In this document: positions 42,401 to 48,881 of the stretch, piece after piece
Layout: each line of letters opens with the position of its first letter
Numbering within the stretch: position 1 is the first letter of the stretch
DNA from: Phreatobacter aquaticus
GTDB lineage: Bacteria; Pseudomonadota; Alphaproteobacteria; Rhizobiales; Phreatobacteraceae
DNA length: 64,000 nucleotides
Reading direction: 5' to 3'
Assembly: GCF_005160265.1 (NCBI RefSeq)
Contig: NZ_CP039865.1
Span: 1,078,828 to 1,142,827, forward strand
Made by a program: the position numbers and the translations under genes
The notes under the pieces: generated by a model
Databases searched by the model: none
Seen by the model: only the letters and a program-made list of their open reading frames with translations
Told to the model about the DNA's origin: nothing

Positions 42401-43096
42401 TTACCAGTCCTCACCGGATTTCTGTTCGGCCTGGTCGACCTTGGCACGCGGCGGCTTGCCGGCCAGGAGTTCCTTGGCCTGCTCGACCCATTCCTCGCGC
42501 TTGGCGCGGCCGCGGAGCGCGAGCTCCTTGTCCTTCGCCTCGAGGTCCTCGGCGGTCCAGGCAGCAATATGCTCCCAGGTGGTGATGCCGGCGGCGCGCA
42601 GCTTCTTCTCAATCGTCGGACCGATACCGGCTATCAGCGAGAGATTCGACGAATCGCGGCCACCTTCGGCCGGCAGATCGGCGAACTTGGCGGGCGCTGC
42701 AGCCTTCGGCGCCTTGGCGGGCTTTTCCGACACGGCGGCAGCGGTCGATACAGCGGCCTTGGCGGTCAGCGTCGGCTTGGCGCCACCGGTGAGGATCTCG
42801 CCGATCTGGACGACCGTCAGATCCTGACGATGACCGCGCTTGCGCTTCGAATTCTGGCGGCGGCGCTTGCGGAACGAAATCGTCTTCGGGCCGCGGGCCT
42901 GGCGCACGACGTGAGCGGCCACCGAGGCGCCGTCGATCATCGGGGCGCCAATGGTGATACCGGCGTCGCCACCGAGCATGAGAACCTCGGAAAACACCAC
43001 GACATCGCCCGGCTCTGCCGTCAGCTTCTCGATGGTGATCGTGTCGGCGGCGGCAACCTTGTATTGCTTGCCGCCAGTCTTGATGACTGCGTACAT
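42401..43096 (-). CDS. rplU: 50S ribosomal protein L21 with C-terminal helix-hairpin-helix extension
   Basis: 231 residues, more than twice the usual length of about 103. Residues 1-103 are standard L21 (YAVIKTGGKQYKVAAADTITIEKL, HVVRQARGPKTISFRKRRRQNSKRKRGHRQDLTVVQI). An Ala/Lys-rich linker then leads to SLIAGIGPTIEKKLRAAGITTWEHIAAWT, a helix-hairpin-helix like the one at the end of some nuclease or polymerase proteins. Such extensions are known in Hyphomicrobiales L21. The stop precedes rpmA by 69 bp. AAGGA lies before the ATG. Confidence 0.96.
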   Translation of the reverse strand: MYAVIKTGGKQYKVAAADTITIEKLTAEPGDVVVFSEVLMLGGDAGITIGAPMIDGASVAAHVVRQARGPKTISFRKRRRQNSKRKRGHRQDLTVVQIGEILTGGAKPTLTAKAAVSTAAAVSEKPAKAPKAAAPAKFADLPAEGGRDSSNLSLIAGIGPTIEKKLRAAGITTWEHIAAWTAEDLEAKDKELALRGRAKREEWVEQAKELLAGKPPRAKVDQAEQKSGEDW

Positions 43097-43405
43097 GGTT
43101 CTAGTCCTTCATCGACGAACCTTGGCCAGGGAGCCCGGACCGGTCGTCTTCTTGGTTTGTCTTGCCGCCGGGAATGGCGGTTGAGAATGCCCGAAACCAT
43201 GACAGACGCAGACAAGCCGCGACATGCAGGAGTTCGGGACGCGGCTCAATGATCGAAATTGCCGGCCAAGTCAAGGAAATCCCGGCGCAGCTGACGGAAT
43301 TTGACGGTCGGCGACGGTTGCCGCTTGAACAGCAGCGTCGCTTCCGCTACATGCCGCTTCGCTTTACGACCGGAGGGCGCCCGCAAGGTGCCGTTCAGCG
43401 ACCGC
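43097..43405. promoter_or_regulatory. 309-bp region between rplU and tRNA-Ser
   Basis: No gene is convincing here. It must hold the leftward rplU promoter/leader and the rightward tRNA-Ser promoter. The rplU leader contains a short stem CCGCC/GGCGG (near 43160-43177) about 65 bp before the start, which could be a ribosomal-protein autoregulatory element, but no known L21 motif is proven. Confidence 0.4.
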
Positions 43406-43495
43406 GGAGAGGTGGCAGAGTGGTCGAATGCACCGCACTCGAAATGCGGCATACGGGCAACCGTATCGGGGGTTCGAATCCCTCCCTCTCCGCCA
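43406..43495 (+). tRNA. serU: tRNA-Ser(CGA)
   Basis: 90-nt tRNA with encoded CCA. Acceptor GGAGAGG pairs with CCTCTCC. The anticodon stem CCGCA/TGCGG encloses the loop CTCGAAA, giving anticodon CGA (serine codon UCG). A long variable arm ATACGGGCAACCGTAT is typical of class II tRNAs. T-loop GGTTCGAATC is present. The 3' end is the integration site of the island. Confidence 0.96.
43482..43495 (+). repeat. attL: left core of the island direct repeat
   Basis: CTCCCTCTCCGCCA, the last 14 nt of tRNA-Ser, exactly repeated at 56399-56412 in the same orientation. The neighbouring integrase and accessory content show it is the attachment site. Confidence 0.85.
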
Positions 43496-43544
43496 AACTC
43501 CCCCCTCAGACATCATCCTAACTGCGCCGATCTCCTCACGGAGT

Positions 43545-43560
43545 CGTTGATTTTTCAACG
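43545..43560. promoter_or_regulatory. Inverted repeat upstream of integrase
   Basis: CGTTGA-TTTT-TCAACG, perfect 6-bp arms, 86 bp before the integrase ATG. It may be an operator or a terminator for tRNA-Ser transcription since the native terminator was moved by integration. Confidence 0.45.
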
Positions 43561-43619
43561 AGATTCGCGCTACTGTCCTCACGTTACGTCACCGCTGATC
43601 GGGCTACCGCAGCTCGAAG

Positions 43620-43640
43620 GTGGGGCACAAAGTGGGGCAG
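43620..43640 (+). repeat. Paired GTGGGGCA boxes (left arm-type integrase site)
   Basis: GTGGGGCACAAAGTGGGGCA, two octamers GTGGGGCA 12 bp apart. A near-identical pair in the same orientation is at 56318-56338, just inside the other end. Such pairs beside tyrosine integrase genes are commonly the arm sites. Confidence 0.6.
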
Positions 43641-43645
43641 GCGAG

Positions 43646-44872
43646 ATGGCTCGGGCGCTGAACAAGCTGAGTGCGAAGGCGGTGGGCTCGCTCGTCAAGC
43701 AGCCGGGCACCCATTCTGACGGTGGTGGTCTCTACCTAAAGGTCGATGGAAACGGCGCTCGCTGGCTCTTCATGTTCAAGCGTAACGGTGAGAACCGACG
43801 CGAAATGGGGCTCGGCGGCGCGGTGGGCGCCAATGCGGTATCGCTTGCCGATGCCCGCGCGGCCGCTTCGGACGCCCGAGATCTGCTGGCCAACGGCATC
43901 GATCCCATCGCGGAGCGCAAGCGGCAGGGCCATCGGGCAGCTGCAGTGACATTCGGCGAGGCGGCGCTGGCGCATATCGAGCGCAAGCGCGGCGGCTGGA
44001 AGAATGCCAAGCACGGGCAGCAGTGGGGCAACAGCCTCCAGCAGCATGGGGCAAAGCTCTGGGCGATACCGGTCGCGGACGTCGACACAGAGGCAGTTCT
44101 CGCCTGCCTCCAGCCGATCTGGCTGAAGATCCCCGAGACCGCTTCACGCGTTCGGCAGCGGATCGAGGCCATACTCGATGCCGCCAAGGCATTGAAGTTG
44201 CGCGAAGGCGAAAACCCGGCGCGCCTGAAGGGCCATCTCGACCATCTGCTCGCTAAGGCCAAGAAGAGTGGTGCCGGACATCATGCGGCGTTGCCGTGGC
44301 AAGAGGTCCCAGCCTTCCTAGTCGATCTCCGCGAGCGCAAAGGGATGGCGCCGCGCGCGCTGGAGTTCCTGATCCTGACGGCCGGACGCACTGGCGAGGT
44401 TCTGGGGGCAACCTGGGCCGAGATCAATCTGAGGGAGCAGACCTGGCTGGTGCCGGCCGAGCGCATGAAGGCAGGCGTCGCGCACCGCGTGCCGCTGACC
44501 GATGCGGCTATTCAGCTCCTCAAATCCATCCGTCTTGAGGGTGCCGAACCATCGGATGCGGTGTTCCCCAGCCAGGACCTGAAGCGGCCGATGTCGAATA
44601 TGGCGCTGTTGCAACTCCTGAAGCGCATGAACGCGAATGACCGGACGACGGCGCACGGACTGCGCAGCTCCTTCCGCCAATGGGTCCAGGATAATCGTCC
44701 GAGCGATCGCGATGCGGCGGAGGCCGCACTTGCCCATCAGCTTGGTGACGACGTCGAGCGCGCCTATGCCCGATCCGACCTGTTCGCCCGCCGGATCGCG
44801 CTGATGGAAGGGTGGTCGGATTTCGTTGAAGGGGTCGCAGGGGCCAACGTGGTCCAGATGCGGCGAGCTTGA
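43646..44872 (+). CDS. int: P4-type tyrosine recombinase (island integrase)
   Basis: 408 residues. The N-terminal DUF4102 arm-binding domain has NKLSAKAVGSLVKQPGTHSDGGGLYLKV and ARWLFMFKRNGENRREMGLGG. The SAM-like core-binding domain lies around residues 100-190. The catalytic domain has TAGRTGEVLGATWAEINL (Arg I), HRVPLTDAAIQLLKS, AHGLRSSFRQWV (HxxR) and LAHQLGDDVERAYARSD (His/Trp position and Tyr nucleophile). It would cut and join at the tRNA-Ser 3' end. It starts 150 bp inside attL. A longer open frame extends upstream but its extra residues overlap the tRNA and are not coding. Confidence 0.94.
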   Translation: MARALNKLSAKAVGSLVKQPGTHSDGGGLYLKVDGNGARWLFMFKRNGENRREMGLGGAVGANAVSLADARAAASDARDLLANGIDPIAERKRQGHRAAAVTFGEAALAHIERKRGGWKNAKHGQQWGNSLQQHGAKLWAIPVADVDTEAVLACLQPIWLKIPETASRVRQRIEAILDAAKALKLREGENPARLKGHLDHLLAKAKKSGAGHHAALPWQEVPAFLVDLRERKGMAPRALEFLILTAGRTGEVLGATWAEINLREQTWLVPAERMKAGVAHRVPLTDAAIQLLKSIRLEGAEPSDAVFPSQDLKRPMSNMALLQLLKRMNANDRTTAHGLRSSFRQWVQDNRPSDRDAAEAALAHQLGDDVERAYARSDLFARRIALMEGWSDFVEGVAGANVVQMRRA

Positions 44873-44875
44873 TCC

Positions 44876-45547
44876 ATGCAGGAGGATGACGGGAACGCCG
44901 GCGTGTCGGCTGATTGGCAAGAGGACAAAGACGACGCTACCCTGAAACTTCGCAAAGAAGCGTTCTTGGAGCGGGATGCTGGCCCACCAGAGGACCCAGA
45001 CCAATGGTGGCTGCAAGCTCCGATCCTAGAGCACCATGAGAAACTGGTCAGCATTCTCTCGACGAGGATGAAAGCCGACGCCATAGCAGCGAGCGGGTTT
45101 GCGAGAGAGGTCCTAATCCTCGCATTTGAGCATCGCCTCGGCGTCAGCCTTTCAAGTCTGGAGATAGACCCCCGCCGAAAGCAGCATGATGAGACGTTGG
45201 CACTAATCAAACGCGTTGAAACGCCACTCCTGGAACGAGGAGCACCGCCAGCGCCACGGGACTATATCGACGCGGTCGCTGTCATGTGGTTTTGGGTCTT
45301 TGGACGGAAGCCGGGTTGGGCGCTGGACGCGACAACGCCATTCGTTGAGTGCTGTCAGATCGCTTTTGAAGCGGCCCACGGTGAGACCCGTGGGTTTACG
45401 CGCGACACATTCAAAGGAATGAGAACTCGATTGGACGAAACCGGCGCCTGGTCCAAAGCATGGCATCCACGGTTAAGGCCGTTCGCGGGATCTGGAGGGG
45501 ACGCGGATGTCACGACCGGGCATCTCGCGGACGAGGCCAGCTCGTAG
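44876..45547 (+). CDS. Hypothetical island protein downstream of int
   Basis: 223 residues, 3 bp after the integrase stop and probably co-transcribed. It begins with an acidic stretch (QEDDGNAGVSADWQEDKDD). A central helical block (ILEHHEKLVSILSTRMKADAIAASGFAREVLILAFEHRLGVSL) and DYIDAVAVMWFWVFGRKPGWALDATTPFVECCQIAFEAAHG follow. No known family is recognised. The C-terminus overlaps the convergent gene by 75 bp. Without a match it could be a structural, anti-repressor or defence protein. Confidence 0.6.
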   Translation: MQEDDGNAGVSADWQEDKDDATLKLRKEAFLERDAGPPEDPDQWWLQAPILEHHEKLVSILSTRMKADAIAASGFAREVLILAFEHRLGVSLSSLEIDPRRKQHDETLALIKRVETPLLERGAPPAPRDYIDAVAVMWFWVFGRKPGWALDATTPFVECCQIAFEAAHGETRGFTRDTFKGMRTRLDETGAWSKAWHPRLRPFAGSGGDADVTTGHLADEASS

Positions 45548-46063
45548 GTTTGCTTCAAACTCCGCGATCTTCTCCGCTGCACCCTGCTCAAGCTCAGGGA
45601 CGCGCTCACGCAGCTCTTTCTGACCTAGCCAGCGCAGCAGGCGGCTCAAGCTCCGTGGCGGCGGGCTGAACTGCGGAAATCGGTTGTGCGGCCGGGCCGC
45701 GCCGATTGCCAGCCGAAATCGATCCCACAACGGCAGTGGTGGGAGGGGCAGTTCGAACTGCCTGCGGAAGCCGGACACGAGGGCGCTGATCGATTGGTAG
45801 CTGTCGCCATGCCGGACGGTGACCCACCGCTCGCCGGCGATGAACTTCTCCCTCAGATCGTCGAGGTAGGATTGCGCAGCGGGAGTCGGCATGCCGTCGC
45901 GCCCCCGCGCCATCAACATGTTGCCACCATCGGTGAAGAAGACGCTGCCCATCCCGACCAAGCGAATCTCCTTCCGCTCCTCATAGGCGTGCTGGACCTT
46001 CACGAGTTCAGGGTCGCCTGGGTACAGGCTGCCGATTGGCGCGGGTTCGCGGGCTTCGGTCAT
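45473..46063 (-). CDS. Hypothetical island protein, opposite strand
   Basis: 196 residues. It starts EAREPAPIGSLYPGDPELVKVQHAYEERKEI and has a beta-rich segment RLVGMGSVFFTDGGNMLMARGRDG. An acidic helical region follows (WVTVRHGDSYQSISALVSGFRRQF), and the end is basic and Pro-rich. The pattern VFFTDGGNM and the even distribution of residues fit a real soluble protein; no family is recognised. It is convergent with the gene at 44876 and divergent from the AlpA-like gene. Confidence 0.55.
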   Translation of the reverse strand: MTEAREPAPIGSLYPGDPELVKVQHAYEERKEIRLVGMGSVFFTDGGNMLMARGRDGMPTPAAQSYLDDLREKFIAGERWVTVRHGDSYQSISALVSGFRRQFELPLPPLPLWDRFRLAIGAARPHNRFPQFSPPPRSLSRLLRWLGQKELRERVPELEQGAAEKIAEFEANLRAGLVREMPGRDIRVPSRSRERP

Positions 46064-46406
46064 GATTGCCTAGGCTGGAGTTCTGAAGGGTCAGGCACTC
46101 TAGCGACGGCGAGATTCCCCCATCAAGACCGCGCAACAGCTCCAATCCGCACAAATTCGAATCAGTCTGCTCGTTCCGATTCGGAGCATTGATCAATCGA
46201 TTGGGCCGAAGCGCGCCCGCAACCAAGGAGGCACCATTTCAGACCGAAGAACGGGGTCATGGAGTGTATCGAGGAACCGGTGCAGCGCCGCCTGCCTCAG
46301 TTTTCCAACGCTGCGGAATATACCCCCATCACACGAGGTCGCTCTGACCAGCCAGGACTCAACGTGACGGCCACCGAGCCGGATTGATTGAGAAACCTGA
46401 AGGGAC
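46064..46406. promoter_or_regulatory. 343-bp divergent intergenic region with operator-like palindromes
   Basis: Divergent control region between the unknown leftward gene and the AlpA-like gene. It contains CGAATC-14 nt-GATTCG (46158-46183) and two overlapping perfect palindromes, ATTGATCAAT (46188-46197) and CAATCGATTG (46194-46203). Likely regulator-binding sites for the HTH protein or another factor. No further gene is convincing. Confidence 0.5.
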
Positions 46407-46628
46407 ATGATGAACACCAACACCCCCATCACCGCCATTGCTACCAAGCCGGCGCGCCGCCTGATCGCCAAGACGGACGTGTGCGACGCCTACGTCATCT
46501 CGCCCGCGACGCTCGACCGCCTGATCCGCCATAAGGGCTTCCCGCACATCAAGATCGGCTCCCGCACGCTTTTCCGCGTTGAGGATGTCGAGGCCTTCTT
46601 CGCGGGACGTGTTCGCTGCAACTCCTAA
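46407..46628 (+). CDS. AlpA/excisionase-like helix-turn-helix protein
   Basis: 73 residues (first ATG, a second one follows directly). After a basic N-terminus come LIAKTDVCDAYVISPATLDRLIRHKGFPHIKIGSRTLFRVEDVEAFF, the HTH_17/MerR-like fold of recombination directionality factors and AlpA activators of P4-type integrases. GAAGGGAC precedes the start. It could control int expression or help excision; which of these is not shown. Confidence 0.82.
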   Translation: MMNTNTPITAIATKPARRLIAKTDVCDAYVISPATLDRLIRHKGFPHIKIGSRTLFRVEDVEAFFAGRVRCNS

Positions 46629-46806
46629 GCAGCCACGGGTAGGCCAATCCGGCATTTTTGCCACGAGACTGGCCTACTTCTCCCAACTCCCTGACGCCAC
46701 TCCGCGTCTCGGTCGCCCCCTGCACTAATGAAAGCGAGCCCGACGCCCCGCGACATTGTTGCGGGGCCGCCTCTCTCGAAAGCCGATCACGGAGACGGCA
46801 GGCCCC

Positions 46807-48444
46807 ATGTCCAAGCACCTGAAGCTCAACAAGACGAAGGTCAACCAGTCCGGCCGCGAGAGCCTCGGAAAGCGTGCCGAGCGTGTCAGCGCATTCCATA
46901 TCCGCGTCTACGCCTGGTTGACCAACAGCCCGCGCTGGAAGGCTGCGACGCCGCTGGCACGCGCGGCCCTGTTTGAGTTCATGGCGTGTGACAACGGCAA
47001 CAATAACGGCCAGATCTATATGGGCAGCCGCGATCTTGCCGGTCGTCTGGGGGCCCGGGGACCTGCGACGGCCGATCGCGCAATTCGCTCTTTGCGCGAG
47101 AACGGCCTCCTCATCCTGGCGCGTGAGGGCAGCAAGGGACCTAGGGGCGAGCGGGCGAGCGAATGGCTCCTGCCCTTCATCAAGGACAGCCGGCCGGGCG
47201 CGCCGCCGACTCCTTTCGCCGCGGAGTGGAACAAGGCCCGAAAGCACCATCAGGAGTTCGCGAAGCTGGACGTCGAGACGATGCGCACGCCGGCCTGGCG
47301 TCATCTGTCTCCGACGGCTCGCCTCCTGCTCGTCGCGCTGATCTTCACGTCCAAGCGCCGAAATCCCATCGAGATCAGCAACGACGAGGCGGGCCAGCTG
47401 ATCGGTGCCAGCGACGATACCGGCCGGCGCGCCCTCAACGAGCTTCAGGGGAAGGGCTTCATCGAGAACAAGGTGCTCGGCCGTGCGCTGGTCGGGCCCC
47501 GCGTCACGGCGACCTACACCATCGACTTGTTCCAAACCCCTGCCGGCGTGCTGTTCACCCCGGCCGCTGCCCGCTATCGCCTCTGGGGGCCGGGCAAGGA
47601 CTTTCCCGTCTACCACACCTCAAAGAAGAAATCGGCCTCAGATCCGGTGCACCTCGGCCTCATGAGCGGAACACTGGAGTATGGGTCCGGCCTCAAAAGC
47701 GGAACACTGCAAGGCGATCTGACTCCATTCTCGGCCTCAAAAGCGGAACACACTCATCTGTCCATCTGTCCGGCGGAGGCCGAGGAGGCGCCGATTTCTC
47801 CGATGACGGCCGAACCGATCGCCCTCACCGAGGACGAGCACGCTAGGGCGCTGATCGAGGAGTATCGCTCGCCGCGACGTGAGGCCATCGTCGCGATCAA
47901 GCCTGTGGTCGCTGCTCCGCGCCCCTACCAGATCATTGCGGACTTCCTCGGCGAGATCGCCATCGAGCCGTATCTCAAGTGGGGGCTCCAAAGCCACTGC
48001 CAGCCGGGAGCTGTCTGCGAACGTGCGGGAACTGAACGCCTCAAGCGCGAGGCGCACCGTGCTCTCAAGGAGCGCTTGCGGACTTTCATGCCCGTCCGGG
48101 TCTATCGTCGCCTGCTCCTCATCACCGTGGCGGACGTCGAGGCCGCCATGCGTGTCGAGACATTGGGCGATATGCACCCATATGCGATCAGCTTGGCCAA
48201 CGAGCGTATCGTGGCGCGCCTGGTCGCTATAGCCGAAGACGAAAATGTTGACGGACGCCAGGCCTTTCTCGCCGAGACGGAGCGCCGGATGCTGGAGGCC
48301 TCGGCCTACGAGGGCGCCGACCTGCCAGGGATCGGCCGCTGGTTCGAGGGGCTGATGGCGCATCTCGCCGCCAATGGCGGTCAGCCCGTTTCGACGCTGC
48401 TGGATCTGCTGAGAGCGCGAGACGCGGTGCGCATCGGGTTTTGA
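46807..48444 (+). CDS. Double winged-helix protein, replication-initiator-like
   Basis: 545 residues. Two similar winged-helix-like blocks are seen: MGSRDLAGRLGARGPATADRAIRSLRENGLL (about residues 74-104), and ISNDEAGQLIGASDDTGRRALNELQGKGFI (about 190-220) after a LSPTARLLLVALIFTSKR helix. This duplicated layout resembles iteron-type Rep proteins. A central linker (290-330) is encoded by the phased repeats at 47634-47752. The C-terminal half is helical (LKREAHRALKERLRTFMPVRVYRRLLLITVADVEAAMRV). Identity as a replication initiator is inference; a transcription factor is possible. Confidence 0.6.
   Translation: MSKHLKLNKTKVNQSGRESLGKRAERVSAFHIRVYAWLTNSPRWKAATPLARAALFEFMACDNGNNNGQIYMGSRDLAGRLGARGPATADRAIRSLRENGLLILAREGSKGPRGERASEWLLPFIKDSRPGAPPTPFAAEWNKARKHHQEFAKLDVETMRTPAWRHLSPTARLLLVALIFTSKRRNPIEISNDEAGQLIGASDDTGRRALNELQGKGFIENKVLGRALVGPRVTATYTIDLFQTPAGVLFTPAAARYRLWGPGKDFPVYHTSKKKSASDPVHLGLMSGTLEYGSGLKSGTLQGDLTPFSASKAEHTHLSICPAEAEEAPISPMTAEPIALTEDEHARALIEEYRSPRREAIVAIKPVVAAPRPYQIIADFLGEIAIEPYLKWGLQSHCQPGAVCERAGTERLKREAHRALKERLRTFMPVRVYRRLLLITVADVEAAMRVETLGDMHPYAISLANERIVARLVAIAEDENVDGRQAFLAETERRMLEASAYEGADLPGIGRWFEGLMAHLAANGGQPVSTLLDLLRARDAVRIGF
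47634..47752 (+). repeat. Four helically phased direct repeats inside the Rep-like gene
   Basis: Near-identical 20-mers start at 47656 (GGCCTCATGAGCGGAACACT), 47689 (GGCCTCAAAAGCGGAACACT) and 47733 (same but final A), with a degraded copy at 47634 (GGCCTCA....CGG..CAC). The spacings are 22, 33 and 44 bp, all multiples of 11. Copies are read in two different codon frames, so selection is at the DNA level. Confidence 0.8.
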
Positions 48445-48881
48445 ACGGGCCGATCGCTAAACGATAGGCGTTTGCCGGCGTTGCGAGAGTCGCTGAGTCC
48501 GATTGCGAAGGGTGCCCGCTGGGGCAGTAGCGAGCGTCCGCCGGTGCCCGCCCTCGACTCCTGTAGGACGAGCCGGTTGGCCAGCTAAGAGCGCCGGATT
48601 TTACGAGTATCGCGCGCCCTATATCGCGCTTGGCTCAGATCGCAAATGATCGTCGCCGCCGGACCGCCTTTGTGTTGACGGGTGTTGACGGGTGTTGACG
48701 CCTGAACGCGTACCACAGCTAGGTAGGGGACGTGGCTGAATGGTGTGCCCTCGCGCGTTACGCGCTCGCCCATCACAGGCGCCCATGAGCCGAGAGCAAC
48801 TGTGGGATTGAGGATCGGCTAGCCATGCTGGTATCAAGCACGTACGGACGCGTGTGAGGCAGCTGTTCCTGCGGAGGCTAC
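48445..48881. promoter_or_regulatory. 437-bp region upstream of the restriction operon
   Basis: No convincing gene. It holds three tandem 10-bp repeats GTGTTGACGG at 48672-48700, each with a -35-like TTGAC, and a small palindrome GCGCGTTACGCGC near 48753-48765. It is the natural place for the hsd promoter and its control. Confidence 0.5.
48672..48700 (+). repeat. Three tandem GTGTTGACGG repeats
   Basis: Exact 10-bp period, third copy ends GTGTTGACG. Ten base pairs is one helical turn, so a protein could line up on one face. Each copy holds TTGAC, which resembles a sigma-70 -35 element. It lies 182 bp before the hsdR start. Confidence 0.75.

Noticed and set aside
43301-43645. Longer N-terminus of the integrase frame
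   Set aside because: The open frame crosses the tRNA and attL; codons before 43646 do not encode the start of the DUF4102 domain.
45686-46192. 168-codon plus-strand frame opposite the unknown island gene
   Set aside because: The minus-strand frame has more natural composition and hydrophobic periodicity. The plus frame is rich in Arg, Gly, His and Pro as a shadow would be.
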